Source: Chroococcus sp. CMT-3BRIN-NPC107 (GTDB taxonomy: Bacteria; Cyanobacteriota; Cyanobacteriia; Cyanobacteriales; Chroococcidiopsidaceae). From it: DNA of 64,000 nt. The notes under the pieces are model-generated. The model was not told where the DNA came from, did no database searches, and was given only the letters and a program-made list of their open reading frames with translations. The translations under genes were made by a program, and so were the position numbers. The stretch lies in NCBI GenBank assembly GCA_019359635.1, contig JAHHGY010000007.1, positions 16,029 to 80,028 on the forward strand, in the 5' to 3' direction. Position 1 is the first letter of the stretch, and every line of letters starts with the position of its first letter. Positions 26,946 through 37,919 of this stretch are shown piece after piece.

Positions 26946-28070
26946 ATGAAACAGTATTTTGCAACCGTTGCTAGGGGATTGGAAACCTTAGTGGCTCAGG
27001 AATTGGAGCAGTTGGGCGCTCATAACGTAGAGCCAGGATTTTGCGGCGCGAGATTTATTGGCGATCGCACTTTACTTTATCGCGTCAACTTATGGGCGAG
27101 GCTACCGTTCCGAATTTTAGTAAAGTTGCAAGAGTTTCCCTGTCTTGATGCCCAGGATCTTTATAACGGTATTCAAACTATCGATTGGTCAGAGTATCTC
27201 AATCCCGACTTAACTCTAGCGGTAAATGCTACAGGAAAAAGTACTCGCCTCAATCATACTCATTTTACGGCTTTACAAGTTAAAAAAGCGATCGTAGAGC
27301 AGCAGCAAGAACAGTTTGGCGATAGGTCTAATGTAGAAACTCAAGACCCAGATGTGCGCATAAACGTGCATATAGAGCGCGATATTTGTACCGTTAGCCT
27401 CGATAGTTCGGGAAATAGTCTGCATCGCCGGGGTTATCGTCCAGTAGTTGGTGCTGCTCCTTTAAAAGAATCTTTGGCGGCGGCTTTGATTCAACTATCT
27501 TCTTGGCAGCCAGAACAGATGTTTTACGATCCCCTTTGTGGTTCGGGTACTTTACCGCTAGAAGCTAGTTTAAAGGCGCTCAACATTGCTCCAGGGCTGT
27601 TTCGAGAACGTTTTGGGTTTGAAACTTGGCTCGATTTTGATTTGACGCTGTTAGAAGAACTTATTGAGGCGGCTAAAAGTTGCCAAAAAGACACGCTTCC
27701 CGCGCCGATTTGGGGAAGTGATAAAGATGAAAATGCTATTGAAAATGCGAAGTTTAATGCTACAAGTTGCGGCGTTTTAGATCGAGTTTGGTTTTCGCAA
27801 ATGGATTTGAGCGAAGTTGTCGCCCCTTCCGATAGTGGAGTATTGTTTTGCAATCCCCCCTATGGCGAAAGACTAGGGCGCGACAGTGACCTGGGGGCAT
27901 TTTATAAACTTTTAGGAAACGTACTAAAACAACGCTTCAAAGGTTGGACTGCTTTTGTATTAAGTGGAAACAAGGAATTAGCTCTTTGTATAGGCTTGAA
28001 ATCGTCTCAACGAACGGCGGTTTATAACGGCACTTTACCTTGTCAGTTAATGAAATACGATCTGTATTAG
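26946..28070 (+). CDS. THUMP-domain class I rRNA methyltransferase (RlmL-like)
   Basis: A 374-residue SAM-dependent RNA guanine-N2 methyltransferase. The N-terminal ferredoxin-like and THUMP region (YFATVARGLETLVAQELEQLGA; VNATGKSTRLNHTHFTALQVKKAIV) is followed by a Rossmann methyltransferase with YDPLCGSGTLPLEA (SAM site) and NPPYGERLG (catalytic). This layout is shared with the N-terminal methyltransferase of E. coli RlmL. A GTG six bases before the ATG is a possible alternative start. Confidence 0.87.
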   Translation: MKQYFATVARGLETLVAQELEQLGAHNVEPGFCGARFIGDRTLLYRVNLWARLPFRILVKLQEFPCLDAQDLYNGIQTIDWSEYLNPDLTLAVNATGKSTRLNHTHFTALQVKKAIVEQQQEQFGDRSNVETQDPDVRINVHIERDICTVSLDSSGNSLHRRGYRPVVGAAPLKESLAAALIQLSSWQPEQMFYDPLCGSGTLPLEASLKALNIAPGLFRERFGFETWLDFDLTLLEELIEAAKSCQKDTLPAPIWGSDKDENAIENAKFNATSCGVLDRVWFSQMDLSEVVAPSDSGVLFCNPPYGERLGRDSDLGAFYKLLGNVLKQRFKGWTAFVLSGNKELALCIGLKSSQRTAVYNGTLPCQLMKYDLY

Positions 28071-28128
28071 GCTAGAGGAAAGCCCAAAATTTAAAAAATT
28101 AATTTCAAGGCAGTTATTTTTATTGACT

Positions 28129-29739
28129 ATGTTACGACTAACCGAAGTGAAGCTTCCTCTCGATCATCCCCAAGAAGCGATCGAAATGGCTATTCTCAAA
28201 AAGCTTCAAATCACCGCCGCCGATTTGATCGGCTATAAAATTTTCAAGCGCAGTTATGACGCTCGTAAAAAAGGCGAGATTACCCTTGTTTATATTTTGG
28301 ATGTAGAAACAACTAAAGAAAAACAGCTATGCGATCGCTTTAAAAAAGATCCGCATATTAGCATTACTCCAGACATGAGCTATCGCTTGGTGGCAAAGGC
28401 TCCCAGTCATTACACAACTAGACCAATTGTTATTGGTACTGGCCCTTGCGGGATGTTTGCAGGCTTATTACTAGCACAAATGGGTTTTCGACCGATTTTG
28501 TTAGAGCGCGGAAAAGCAGTACGCGATCGCACGGTAGATACTTTTGCTTTCTGGAAGAACAAAGAAAATCTCAACCCAGAATCTAATGCTCAATTTGGCG
28601 AAGGCGGAGCGGGTACATTTTCTGATGGTAAACTCTATAGCCAAGTTAAAGATCCTCAACATTACGGGCGCAAAGTTCTTACTGAACTTGTCAATGCTGG
28701 CGCTTCTCCAGAGATTTTATATATAAATAAACCTCATATCGGTACGTTTAAACTGGTGGGCATAGTTCAAAGCATCCGCGCTACTATTGAATCCTTGGGC
28801 GGCGAAATTCGATTTCAAAGTCGGGTAGAAGATATTGATATTGAAAATGGTCAAGTGCGGGGAGTCAAGCTTGCAAGTGGAGAATATATCGCCAGCAATC
28901 ATATAGTTTTAGCAGTGGGACACAGTTCCCGCGATACGTTTCGAATGCTGTTCGAGCGAGGAGTTTACATCGAAGCTAAACCTTTTTCCATTGGTTTTCG
29001 AGTTGAACATCCACAACCAATTATTGATGTCGCTCGTTTTGGCGAAAAAGCAGGTCATAAACTTTTAGGCGCTGCCGATTACAAACTGGTTCACCACTGC
29101 CAAAATGGGCGCTCTGTTTATAGCTTTTGTATGTGTCCGGGGGGACTTGTGGTTGCCGCAGCATCAGAGCCTGGACGCTTAGTTACGAACGGTATGAGCC
29201 AATACTCCCGCAACGAACGTAACGCAAATAGTGCGATCGTTGTGGGCATTACGCCAGATGACTATCCAGGACATCCTTTAGCTGGAATTGATTTTCAACG
29301 GCGTTTAGAAGAACGGGCTTTTGAACTGGGTGGTAGCAATTATTATGCTCCAGGACAATTAATAGGTGACTTCCTTGCTAATCGCTCTTCTACAGCGTTA
29401 GGCACAGTTCATCCATCCTATGCTCCAGGGGTTCATTTAAGCGATTTGAGTCAGAGTTTACCAGATTATGCGATCGCCGCCATCCGCGAAGCGCTACCTG
29501 CTTTTGATCAAAAGATTAAAGGCTTTGCAATGAACGATGCTATTTTGACTGGGGTTGAAACTCGTACCTCATCGCCGATTCGGATTAAACGCCAAGAAAA
29601 TTATCAATCTTTAAATACTCAAGGTCTTTACCCGGCGGGGGAAGGTGCTGGCTACGCGGGTGGTATACTCTCGGCGGGGATTGATGGGATTAAGGTCGCC
29701 GAGGCTGTAGCTTTAAATATATTGCAACCAAATAATTAA
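28129..29739 (+). CDS. FAD-dependent oxidoreductase (COG2509 type)
   Basis: A 536-residue protein with the N-terminal extension typical of this group (LRLTEVKLPLDHPQEAIEMAI), a dinucleotide-binding motif GTGPCGMFAGLLLAQMGFRP leading to LERG, QFGEGGAGTFSDGKL, and a C-terminal YPAGEGAGYAGGILSAGIDG FAD site. Widely conserved in bacteria and plastids, but the electron donor and substrate are unknown. The ATG was preferred to a TTG two codons upstream. Confidence 0.85.
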   Translation: MLRLTEVKLPLDHPQEAIEMAILKKLQITAADLIGYKIFKRSYDARKKGEITLVYILDVETTKEKQLCDRFKKDPHISITPDMSYRLVAKAPSHYTTRPIVIGTGPCGMFAGLLLAQMGFRPILLERGKAVRDRTVDTFAFWKNKENLNPESNAQFGEGGAGTFSDGKLYSQVKDPQHYGRKVLTELVNAGASPEILYINKPHIGTFKLVGIVQSIRATIESLGGEIRFQSRVEDIDIENGQVRGVKLASGEYIASNHIVLAVGHSSRDTFRMLFERGVYIEAKPFSIGFRVEHPQPIIDVARFGEKAGHKLLGAADYKLVHHCQNGRSVYSFCMCPGGLVVAAASEPGRLVTNGMSQYSRNERNANSAIVVGITPDDYPGHPLAGIDFQRRLEERAFELGGSNYYAPGQLIGDFLANRSSTALGTVHPSYAPGVHLSDLSQSLPDYAIAAIREALPAFDQKIKGFAMNDAILTGVETRTSSPIRIKRQENYQSLNTQGLYPAGEGAGYAGGILSAGIDGIKVAEAVALNILQPNN

Positions 29740-29905
29740 AGTTTTTTAGATGTGCGCTTAATTATTATTTGAACTTTATTCTTAAATACTTGAAAAACCA
29801 GTGTCGAAAATCTCTCAATACTGTTCGGTTAAGGTTTGTAATTGCCAATGTTCTGGACAAAACCACGAGAATAGTAGCCTTTCAGCATCTGACAAGTCTC
29901 AGTTT

Positions 29906-30523
29906 TTAGTTATCCGAACCGTATTGGAAAATCTCTTGAGCAGTTAAGGCCAATTCAGGGAACATTGGTGAGACAATGCGATCGCTTTTCCTAAACTGAC
30001 TAACTTGATATTCACCTTCCACGAGTTGATAAATCGAAATAGTTGGTTGCTTGGGGTTGCCAATAAACCGCCTTCCACCCAAGCCAAGATAATCGATAAT
30101 CCAATATTCAGCAATACCAATTTCCTCATAGTCGCCAGCTTTATCAAGATAATCATCGCGCCAATTGGTACTGACAACTTCTACCACTAATGGAATTGAT
30201 TGGGCATAACTAACTGTTGACTGGTTTTTCCATCTCGGCTCTGTTGCTAAATTAGGACGATTCAACAGCAGTAAATCTGGCGAGTAAGCTGTTCCGCTTT
30301 CAAGAGGTTTGACCAACACAGTTTTGGGGATACCGTATGGTAGTTTGAGGCGACTATATTCTAAAGTGAGGTTTTCAACCAAAAATGCAATTATTTCTTC
30401 ATGCTCGCCTAATGGTTGTGACCTCTCAACTATTACTCCATTACGCAACTCATAGCAACCAATGCTAGGTTTCCAATCTATAAATTCTTCAAAACTTACT
30501 ATTTTAGGTAAAGCTTGAATCAT
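29906..30523 (-). CDS. Uma2 family endonuclease-like protein
   Basis: A 205-residue Uma2/DUF820 protein: FEEFIDWKPSIGCYELRNGVIVE near the start, then YSPDLLLLNRP and IPLVVEVVSTNWRDDYLDKAGDYEEIGIAEYWIIDY, giving the D...ExV...Y/K pattern of the PD-(D/E)XK fold. Intact, unlike the copy at 16368-17086. Role unknown. The start MIQALPKIV follows a non-family 12-residue extension in the longer frame. Confidence 0.82.
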   Translation of the reverse strand: MIQALPKIVSFEEFIDWKPSIGCYELRNGVIVERSQPLGEHEEIIAFLVENLTLEYSRLKLPYGIPKTVLVKPLESGTAYSPDLLLLNRPNLATEPRWKNQSTVSYAQSIPLVVEVVSTNWRDDYLDKAGDYEEIGIAEYWIIDYLGLGGRRFIGNPKQPTISIYQLVEGEYQVSQFRKSDRIVSPMFPELALTAQEIFQYGSDN

Positions 30524-30626
30524 ACACACCTTAGATTTGATACCTGAACTCAAGAGCAACTTCCATCACTTTTTTATATTAACTTGCACGCTCTAAACGC
30601 TTTGCGAAGGCGGTTCCTTAACAAAA

Positions 30627-30654
30627 AAATCCCCCACCGTTAGGCAGGGGATTT
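30627..30654 (-). terminator. psaAB rho-independent terminator
   Basis: Read on the minus strand, AAATCCCC pairs with GGGGATTT around a short loop and is followed by a T-run of six or more. It lies about 30 bases beyond the psaB stop. Confidence 0.88.
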
Positions 30655-30685
30655 GATTTATTCAACTACACTTTAATTGAAATTA

Positions 30686-32899
30686 TCAACCAAATTTACC
30701 AGCAGTTGAAGCAATCAGGAAGGCGGCGTAAGTTAGAACATAGCCAACTGTAAAGTGAGCAAGTCCAATCAAACGACCTTGAACGATAGACATAGCAACA
30801 GGCTTGTCTTTCCAGCGAATTAGGTTAGCAAGCGGTGTCCGCTCGTGCGCCCAAACTAGAGTTTCGATCAATTCTTGCCAGTATCCTCTCCAGGAGATCA
30901 AGAACATGAATCCTGTTGCCCAAACTAGGTGTCCAAATAAGAACATCCAAGACCAGACAGCCAAGTTATTCATCCCGTAAGGGTTATAACCGTTAATCAA
31001 CTGAGCCGAGTACAGCCAGAGATAATCTCTTAGCCAACCCATCAGGTAAGTTGACGACTCATTAAATTGAGCTACGTTACCTTGCCACACTCCTAAATGC
31101 TTCCAGTGCCAATAGAACGTCACCCAACCAATCGTGTTGAGCATCCAGAACATCGCTAGGTAGAAGGCATCCCAAGCTGAGATTTCGCAAGTACCGCCAC
31201 GACCAGGACCGTCGCAAGGGAAGGAGTAACCGAAGTCCTTTTTATCGGGCATCAGCTTAGAACCACGAGCATCCAAAGCACCTTTGACCAAGATCAAAAC
31301 TGTGGTGTGAATACCGAGCGCAAAAGCGTGGTGAACTAGGAAGTCGCCAGGTCCAATTGTCAAGAATAAAGAGTTAGTACCGTTATTGATGGCATCTAGC
31401 CAACCAGGTAGCCAAGCAGCACCAGCCGTAGAAGCTACGCTATCAGGGTTAGATAGTAGAGTATCAAAACCGTACAATACCTTACCGTGAGCGCCTTGGA
31501 TGAACTGGGCAAACACTGGCTCGATCAAGATTTGCTTTTCAGGAGTACCAAAAGCAACTACTACATCGTTGTGGACGTACAAGCCTAAAGTGTGGAAACC
31601 CAAGAATAACGACACCCAACTGAGGTGAGAAATAATCGCTTCTTTGTGCTTCAGCACGCGGTCGAGTACGTTGCCTTTGTTTTGTTCGGAGTCATAATCG
31701 CGCACCCAGAAAATTCCGGCGTGGGCGAAAGCTCCTACCATCAAGAATCCAGCAATGTACTGGTGATGGGTATATAAAGCTGCTTGCGTTGTGAAGTCCT
31801 GCCCTATAAAAGCATAGGGAGGCAAGGCGTACATATGCTGTGCTACTAACGATAGGGCTGTACCTAAAGCTGCTAAGTGAATAGACAACTGGAAGTGTAG
31901 CGAATTGTTGTAGGTATCGTACAAACCTTGGTGAGGCAAGTTGAATTGACCTTCAGTTTTAACGCCAAAGAAGTTCTTGGCATTAAGCATTTCTTTAATG
32001 CTGTGACCAATTCCGAAGTTGGTGCGGTACTGGTGACCCGCAATAATAAAGATTACTGCGATCGCTAAGTGGTGGTGAGCCATATCGGTCAGCCACAGCG
32101 ATTGGGTCTGGGGGTGAAATCCACCTAAGAAGGTAAGAATTGCTGTACCCGCACCTTGAGAAGTACTAAATATTTGATCTGCCGTATCTGGATTTTGGGC
32201 GTAAACACCCCAGTCACCCGTAAAGAAAGGACGCAAGCCTGCGGGGTGAGGCAATGTTGTGAGGAAGTTGTCCCAACCTACGTGCTGTCCGCGAGATTCG
32301 GGGATAGCAACGTGGACTAAGTGACCAGCCCAAGCTAAGGAACTAACTCCAAACAAACCTGCCAAGTGGTGATTCAAGCGTGGCTCAGCACTCTTGAACC
32401 AAGACAAACTAGGACGGAACTTTGGTTGCAAGTGGAGCCAACCAGCAAACAGAAACACTGCTGCTATTAGCAATAAGCCCACTGCTCCAGTGTACAATTC
32501 GGTATTTGTCCGCATCCCAATGGTGTACCACCAGTGGTAAACACCAGAATAAGCAATATTGACTGGGTAGGTCGCCCCAGCTTGAGTAAAGGCATCTACT
32601 GCGGCTTTACCAAAGTGAGGGTCCCAAATCGCATGAGCAATCGGACGAACGTTGAGGGGATCTTTAATCCATTGTTCAAAGTTGCCTTGCCAAGCAACAT
32701 GGAACAGGAGGCTAGAGGTCCACAGGAAGATGATTGCCACATGACCAAAGTGGGTTGCGAAAATCTTTTGGTAAAGATTTTCTTCTGTCATGCCATCGTG
32801 GCTCTCAAAGTCGTTGCCTGTAGCAATCCCGTACCAGAGCCGACGAGTTGTCGGGTCTTGGGCAAGATCCTGGCTAAATTTTGGAAATTTTGTTGCCAT
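30686..32899 (-). CDS. psaB: Photosystem I core protein B (PsaB, P700 apoprotein A2)
   Basis: A 737-residue integral thylakoid protein with 11 membrane helices, binding P700 chlorophyll and most of the core antenna. The FX iron-sulfur loop with two Cys is visible as [20 protein letters not shown]. The opening [19 protein letters not shown] and ending [11 protein letters not shown] are standard. It follows psaA by 76 bases and shares its transcript. It pairs with PsaA to move electrons from plastocyanin to ferredoxin. Confidence 0.99.
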   Translation of the reverse strand: MATKFPKFSQDLAQDPTTRRLWYGIATGNDFESHDGMTEENLYQKIFATHFGHVAIIFLWTSSLLFHVAWQGNFEQWIKDPLNVRPIAHAIWDPHFGKAAVDAFTQAGATYPVNIAYSGVYHWWYTIGMRTNTELYTGAVGLLLIAAVFLFAGWLHLQPKFRPSLSWFKSAEPRLNHHLAGLFGVSSLAWAGHLVHVAIPESRGQHVGWDNFLTTLPHPAGLRPFFTGDWGVYAQNPDTADQIFSTSQGAGTAILTFLGGFHPQTQSLWLTDMAHHHLAIAVIFIIAGHQYRTNFGIGHSIKEMLNAKNFFGVKTEGQFNLPHQGLYDTYNNSLHFQLSIHLAALGTALSLVAQHMYALPPYAFIGQDFTTQAALYTHHQYIAGFLMVGAFAHAGIFWVRDYDSEQNKGNVLDRVLKHKEAIISHLSWVSLFLGFHTLGLYVHNDVVVAFGTPEKQILIEPVFAQFIQGAHGKVLYGFDTLLSNPDSVASTAGAAWLPGWLDAINNGTNSLFLTIGPGDFLVHHAFALGIHTTVLILVKGALDARGSKLMPDKKDFGYSFPCDGPGRGGTCEISAWDAFYLAMFWMLNTIGWVTFYWHWKHLGVWQGNVAQFNESSTYLMGWLRDYLWLYSAQLINGYNPYGMNNLAVWSWMFLFGHLVWATGFMFLISWRGYWQELIETLVWAHERTPLANLIRWKDKPVAMSIVQGRLIGLAHFTVGYVLTYAAFLIASTAGKFG

Positions 32900-32975
32900 A
32901 GGTTTTATGAATTTGCTTCCATTTAGCTTTCAGTTGCCAGCACTTGCTGAAATACTGACCCCTGAAAGCTGACCG

Positions 32976-35234
32976 CTAACCTACCGAGATGATCCGAGCT
33001 TCAAAGAAAGCCCAGATAGTGACGATCGCTCCTAAGAGGAAATGCGCCACTCCCACCGCTCGACCCTGAATAATACTCAGAGCGCGGGGTTGAATTGCTG
33101 GGGAAAAATTCAGCTTATTATGCGCCCAAACAATTGATTCGATTAGTTCTTGCCAGTAGCCGCGACCGCTAAACAAGAACATTAAGCTAAATGCCCAAAC
33201 GAAGTGAGCGCCCAAGAATAGCAAGCCATAGGCTGATAGCGATGTGCCGTAGGATTGAATTACCTGTGCTGCCTGCGCCCACTGGTAGTCGCGCAACCAA
33301 CCATTAATGTTGATGGCACTGGTGGCAAAGTTGCCCCCGGTAATGTGCGCGATGGTTCCGTCTGGGTCAATAGTTCCCCACACATCCGATTGCATTTTCC
33401 AACTAAAGTGGTAAACAGCGATCGCAATAGTGTTGAACATCCAGAACAAGCCTAAGAAGACGTGATCCCAACCAGATACTTGGCAAGTGCCACCCCGTCC
33501 TGGCCCGTCGCAAGGGAACCGGAAACCCAAGTTCGCCTTGTCTGGAATCAAGCGGGAGTTGCGGGCAAACAAGAAGCCCTTGAGAAGAATCAATACTGTG
33601 ACGTGGATTTGGAAAGCGTGAATGTGGTGGATCATAAAGTCCGCCGTACCCAACGCCATTGGCATCATGGCAATTTTGCCACCTACCGCTACAATTCCAC
33701 CGCCCCAGATGTAGCTCACAGGTTCTAACTGGTTTGGAGCCGTTGTTCCTGGAGCTAAAGTTTGAATGTTTTGCACGAACTGCGCGAATACAGGCTGCAA
33801 TTGAATTGCTGTATCTGAGAACATATCTTGAGGACGACCCAGTGCTTGCATGGTGTCGTTATGAACGTACAACCCGAAGCTGTGGAAGCCCAAGAACATA
33901 CATACCCAGTTTAAGTGGGAGATAATCGCGTCTCTGTGACGTAGCACTCGATCTAGCACGTTGTTGCGGTTTACGACGGGGTCGTAGTCGCGCACCATAA
34001 AGATCGTAGCGTGGGCGGCTCCTCCAACGATGAAGAAAGCGCCAATCCACATATGGTGAGTAAATATTGATAGCTGAGTAGCATAATCTGTGGCAATGTA
34101 CGGATACGGAGGCATCGCGTACATATGATGCGCCACGATAATCGTTACCGAACCCAACATTGCTAGGTTGGTTCCCAACTGGGCGTGCCAAGAGGTGGTC
34201 ATATTTTCATATAGACCTCTATGACCGTCACCTGTAAAGGGACCTTTATGATTTTCGAGAATTTCTCTGATGCTGTGTCCGATGCCCCAATTAGTGCGGT
34301 ACATATGACCAGCGACCAAGAATAGCACTGCCAACGCTAGGTGATGGTGTGCTGTATCGGTCAACCACAAACCGCCAGTTTGTGGATTTAAACCACCTTT
34401 AAAGGTGAGGAAGTCGGCGTATTGACCCCAATTTAGCGTCCAAAAAGGTGTTAACCCTTGGGCGAAACTAGGATACAACTCTGCCATTAAACGACTGTTC
34501 AAGATGAACTCGTGAGGCAACGGGATATCTCCCGGAGCTACACCCGCGTCTAATAGCTTGTTTACTGGTAAAGCAACGTGAATTTGATGACCAGCCCAAG
34601 ATAGGCAACCCAAGCCGAGTAAGCCGGCTAGATGGTGGTTCAACATCGACTCTACATTCTGGAACCATTCCAGTTTGGGAGCGCGTTTGTGATAGTGGAA
34701 CCAACCAGCAAACAGCATTAATGCTGCTGCCACCAGACCGCCAATGGCAGTCACGTAAAGCTGAAATGTGCTTGTAAAACCCGCAGCCCGCCAAACATGG
34801 AACAAGCCGGAGGTGATTTGAATTCCGTGGAAGCCACCGCCCACATCGGCGTTTAAGATGTCTTGACCAACGATGGGCCAAACTACCTGAGCGCTAGGTT
34901 TGATGTTTAGGGGGTCAGTTAACCACGCTTCATAATTTGAAAATCGAGCGCCATGAAACTCCATCCCGCTAATCCACAGAAACACTACCGCCAGGTGACC
35001 GAAGTGAGCAGCGAAAACTTTACGGGATATATCTTCTAAATCACTCGTATGAGTATCAAAATCATGAGCGAGGGCGTGGAGGTTCCAAATCCAAGTGGTG
35101 GTTTTTGGACCTCTAGATAGGGTGCGATCGAAGTGTCCCGGCTGCGCCCACTTCTCGAAGGAAGTAGGAACTGGATCGACATCAACAACAACTCTTACCT
35201 TTTTTTCCTCTCGCTCAGGAGGACTTATCGTCAT
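32976..35234 (-). CDS. psaA: Photosystem I core protein A (PsaA, P700 apoprotein A1)
   Basis: A 752-residue 11-helix thylakoid protein, partner of PsaB in the P700 heterodimer. It carries its two FX Cys in [19 protein letters not shown] and ends [19 protein letters not shown]. The start ([22 protein letters not shown]) is preceded by an AGAGGAGAG Shine-Dalgarno sequence. First gene of the psaAB operon. Confidence 0.99.
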   Translation of the reverse strand: MTISPPEREEKKVRVVVDVDPVPTSFEKWAQPGHFDRTLSRGPKTTTWIWNLHALAHDFDTHTSDLEDISRKVFAAHFGHLAVVFLWISGMEFHGARFSNYEAWLTDPLNIKPSAQVVWPIVGQDILNADVGGGFHGIQITSGLFHVWRAAGFTSTFQLYVTAIGGLVAAALMLFAGWFHYHKRAPKLEWFQNVESMLNHHLAGLLGLGCLSWAGHQIHVALPVNKLLDAGVAPGDIPLPHEFILNSRLMAELYPSFAQGLTPFWTLNWGQYADFLTFKGGLNPQTGGLWLTDTAHHHLALAVLFLVAGHMYRTNWGIGHSIREILENHKGPFTGDGHRGLYENMTTSWHAQLGTNLAMLGSVTIIVAHHMYAMPPYPYIATDYATQLSIFTHHMWIGAFFIVGGAAHATIFMVRDYDPVVNRNNVLDRVLRHRDAIISHLNWVCMFLGFHSFGLYVHNDTMQALGRPQDMFSDTAIQLQPVFAQFVQNIQTLAPGTTAPNQLEPVSYIWGGGIVAVGGKIAMMPMALGTADFMIHHIHAFQIHVTVLILLKGFLFARNSRLIPDKANLGFRFPCDGPGRGGTCQVSGWDHVFLGLFWMFNTIAIAVYHFSWKMQSDVWGTIDPDGTIAHITGGNFATSAININGWLRDYQWAQAAQVIQSYGTSLSAYGLLFLGAHFVWAFSLMFLFSGRGYWQELIESIVWAHNKLNFSPAIQPRALSIIQGRAVGVAHFLLGAIVTIWAFFEARIISVG

Positions 35235-35266
35235 TCAGACTCTCCTCTCTAGACAAGGAACCAGGA

Positions 35267-35272
35267 ATTATA
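35267..35272 (-). promoter_or_regulatory. psaA: Candidate psaA -10 element
   Basis: On the minus strand the sequence is a perfect TATAAT, about 33 bases before the psaA start codon, giving a short leader that contains the AGAGGAGAG ribosome site. No good TTGACA -35 box is present at the normal distance. Cyanobacterial psaAB often has several promoters. Confidence 0.4.
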
Positions 35273-35504
35273 AACATTACCAACTGTTTTTTGACTGATG
35301 GAGCTATTTTAGGTATTTAAACCTGGAGCTTTACCGTCACGAACAGTTGATGATGTGAATTTGCTTTCTGATGAATTATAGAACCTTAACTGTAGGGGTT
35401 TTAAGGGTTTGTTAACAATAATTCAAAGTTCGAGGCGATCGCACTTTTTTATCCTTGAATAGCTGAAATTTGTGGAGAAAAGTCAATAGAAATTTATAGT
35501 ATTG

Positions 35505-35520
35505 ATGTAAAAGTTTACAT
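35505..35520. promoter_or_regulatory. Palindromic operator-like site ATGTAAA-AG-TTTACAT
   Basis: Two perfect 7-bp arms separated by two bases. Each arm contains TTTACAT, similar to one half of the HLR1 light-response element (RpaB site), but here inverted rather than tandem. It lies 101 bases before the exported-protein gene and 271 before psaA. Confidence 0.4.
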
Positions 35521-35620
35521 TTTATTGGCACTCAACCATCGGACATAGCAGCAATCGGCGTTTAAGATGATGGTAAGCAACAAATATCAATAGTTTTGCA
35601 GGTGCAGGAGAAAAACTAGG

Positions 35621-36880
35621 GTGTTAGGCAGATGGTGGCAGAAGTTAGGTAAAGCAGTAGCGATCGCCGGGATTGCGATCGCATTATTAAGCACGGTAAG
35701 TTGTAGTAAAGGTAATGCTGCAACAACATTGCTTGCACCCAGCAGTAGTAATATTGCCCAAGCTGGAGATATTGCTGAAGTTTCTCCCCCAGAGGTGATT
35801 CAAAAGCTACGGCGAGAAATGGAAATTTACCAGCCACAAGTAACTATAGTTAGTCCTGAAACGGATGCTGTATTTCAAGACGACAAGGTTGAAGTACGTT
35901 TGCAAGTGCGAGACTTAGCTATATTTAAAAATTCTGATCTAGAGCTAGGTCCGCACCTGCACGTTATTCTTGATAATCATCCTTATATAGCTGTGTATGA
36001 CCTAAATAAACCTTTGACATTGGAGGGTTTAGAGGCTGGTACTCACACAATGCGTGTTTTTGCGGCTCGTCCTTGGCATGAAAGTTTTAAAAATGCTGGC
36101 GCTTATGCCCAAACAACCTTTCATGTTTTTACTAAAACCCAAAATAACAATCCAGATTCAGCTTTACCACTATTAACCTATAGTCGTCCTAAAGGAACTT
36201 ACGGAGCCGAACCTATCTTATTGGATTTTTATCTAACTAATGCTCCTTTGCGCCTAGCTACTATAGAGGACAATTCTGCTAATTGGCGGATTCGTTGCAC
36301 AATTAATGGCAACAGTTTTGTTTTGGATAGCTGGCAAAGTATTTATCTTGAAGGCTTCAAGCCAGGTAAAAATTGGGTACAGCTAGAATTTATTGATAGT
36401 CAAGGTAACTCGGCCAAAAACGTTTTTAACGATACCGTCAGAATCATTACTTATGAGCCAACCAGTAAAGATACTCTTTCTAAGTTAGTCACGGGGGAGC
36501 TATCCCCCGAATTGGCGCGGGGAATTGTCGACCCAAATTACACTTTTAGAATACCTGAACCATCTGCTGATGAGCCGCTACTAGAAACCCCTAGTCCCGC
36601 ACCATCTTATGCGCCGCTACCAATTCCTGCAGAAACCCGTAGCCCCGAACCATCATTTGAGCCGCTACCCATTCCCACAGAAACCCCTAAACTTAAAGTT
36701 TCAACGGGTGAAGTTAAACCATCAGGAAGGGACAAACTAGAAAGCTATTTTAATCGTCTTCGCCGTATTAATAATAAGAATGTCCCTAATCTACCTTCAA
36801 CCCCAGAAGATATAAATATTCAAGTAGAAACGCCCAGTCCTGATTTAGCTCCAGAAACACCAGCCCCAGAAATTAATTAG
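35621..36880 (+). CDS. Exported (possible lipoprotein) protein with Pro-rich tail
   Basis: A 419-residue protein from a GTG start preceded by CAGGAG. The N-terminus has a signal sequence (AVAIAGIAIALLSTVSC) ending in a Cys that could be lipidated, though the lipobox is not ideal. Two beta-sandwich-like regions follow (TIVSPETDAVFQDDKVEVRLQVRDL to HTMRVFAARPWHESF, and LPLLTYSRPKGTYGAEPILLDFYL). The C-terminal 130 residues are Pro/Glu-rich with repeats such as PSYAPLPIPAETRSPEPSFEPLPIPTETP. No named family recognised; conserved in cyanobacteria as far as I recall. Confidence 0.75.
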   Translation: MLGRWWQKLGKAVAIAGIAIALLSTVSCSKGNAATTLLAPSSSNIAQAGDIAEVSPPEVIQKLRREMEIYQPQVTIVSPETDAVFQDDKVEVRLQVRDLAIFKNSDLELGPHLHVILDNHPYIAVYDLNKPLTLEGLEAGTHTMRVFAARPWHESFKNAGAYAQTTFHVFTKTQNNNPDSALPLLTYSRPKGTYGAEPILLDFYLTNAPLRLATIEDNSANWRIRCTINGNSFVLDSWQSIYLEGFKPGKNWVQLEFIDSQGNSAKNVFNDTVRIITYEPTSKDTLSKLVTGELSPELARGIVDPNYTFRIPEPSADEPLLETPSPAPSYAPLPIPAETRSPEPSFEPLPIPTETPKLKVSTGEVKPSGRDKLESYFNRLRRINNKNVPNLPSTPEDINIQVETPSPDLAPETPAPEIN

Positions 36881-36889
36881 ATTGAGATT

Positions 36890-37144
36890 ATGAACAGCCA
36901 ACCCCAATCATCACAATTTTTAACCTTAGAAGATTCAGCCCAAGTAGACGCGGCATTGCTTGCTTCTAACGAAAAGTTCTTAGCAAGGCTTACAGTTTCG
37001 TCGCTGAACTTGTTAAAGTACATTGCTCAAGAATATGCAGTTAATGTTGAAGACTTAACAACTAGACAAATAATTGCTTGGTTTGAAAAAGATGGCAAAA
37101 TCCGCCGCGAGCAAGGTTCGGAAAGCGCCTACTTGCAGTGGTGA
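36890..37144 (+). CDS. Small conserved cyanobacterial protein
   Basis: An 84-residue soluble, helical protein (FLTLEDSAQVDAALLASNEKFLARLTVSSLNLLKYIAQEY) with an acidic-basic C-terminus. Nine bases separate it from the exported-protein gene, so it probably shares that transcript. No known function. Confidence 0.65.
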   Translation: MNSQPQSSQFLTLEDSAQVDAALLASNEKFLARLTVSSLNLLKYIAQEYAVNVEDLTTRQIIAWFEKDGKIRREQGSESAYLQW

Positions 37145-37268
37145 AATAATTAGTTTTATAAGAAAAATAGTCCATTTTAACTAGATTTTACGAGTAGTTT
37201 TGCTGATTACGGAGTCTGCAAGTAATACTTAAACAGGCGCGTACTTAAAAATTTTTGTAGAGGAAAAA

Positions 37269-37907
37269 GTGACTTTAACGCTTTACTTACTCCGTCACGG
37301 GCAAACAGAATGTAGTCGAAATAATGCTTTTTGTGGTTCTGTTGACCCGGAACTAACAAACGATGGACTGGAGATGGCACAAGGATTTGCTACAGCTTAT
37401 CAGTCTTTAGAGTGGCAGGCTATTTATGCTAGTCCGATGATAAGAGCGATCGCAACTGCTAAACCAATAGCTGAAAAACTGGGTATAGACTTGGAATTGC
37501 GCGATGGTTTAAAAGAGATTAACTATGGCTTATGGGAAGGACAAACCGTAGAAAAAGTATCGAAGGAATATCACGATGACTATATTCGTTGGACAGCAGA
37601 TCCGGCTTGGTATCCGCCTACTGGGGGAGAACTAGCGGTAGCGATCGCCAGCCGTGCTTTAGTTGTAATTGAAGAAATTAAACAGCGCTACACTAGCGGC
37701 AATATTTTGATTGTTTCTCATAAAGCAACGATTCGGATCATTTTATGCAGCTTGCTAGGTATTGATGTGGGGCGTTTTCGATTTCGGTTGGGGTGTCCGG
37801 TAGGATCGGTAAGCAAGGTAGAATTTGGCGCTCACGGCCCTTTGCTGCAAAGTTTAAGTGATCGCACTCACTTAAACGAAAGGTTGCGAACATTACCGGG
37901 GACGTAG
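37269..37907 (+). CDS. Histidine phosphatase family (phosphoglycerate-mutase-like) protein
   Basis: A 212-residue protein with the RHG catalytic motif at the start (LYLLRHGQTECSRNN, catalytic His), the second Arg in YASPMIRAIATA, the Glu in REDGLKEINYGLWEGQ region, and the second His in VSHKATIRI. These are the phosphohistidine phosphatase core residues; the substrate could be a sugar phosphate or other small phosphoester. GTG start supported by GAGG eight bases upstream. Convergent with pfkA, 12 bases apart. Confidence 0.85.
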   Translation: MTLTLYLLRHGQTECSRNNAFCGSVDPELTNDGLEMAQGFATAYQSLEWQAIYASPMIRAIATAKPIAEKLGIDLELRDGLKEINYGLWEGQTVEKVSKEYHDDYIRWTADPAWYPPTGGELAVAIASRALVVIEEIKQRYTSGNILIVSHKATIRIILCSLLGIDVGRFRFRLGCPVGSVSKVEFGAHGPLLQSLSDRTHLNERLRTLPGT

Positions 37908-37919
37908 AAGCGCCAAGAG

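Larger units (their letters stand above)
35235..35620. other. Divergent upstream region of psaA
   Basis: About 386 bases between psaA and the exported-protein gene. It contains a candidate psaA -10 box close to the gene and a perfect palindrome at 35505-35520 (listed separately). The remainder is AT-rich with one HIP1-related GCGATCGC site at about 35434; no gene is apparent. Confidence 0.5.
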
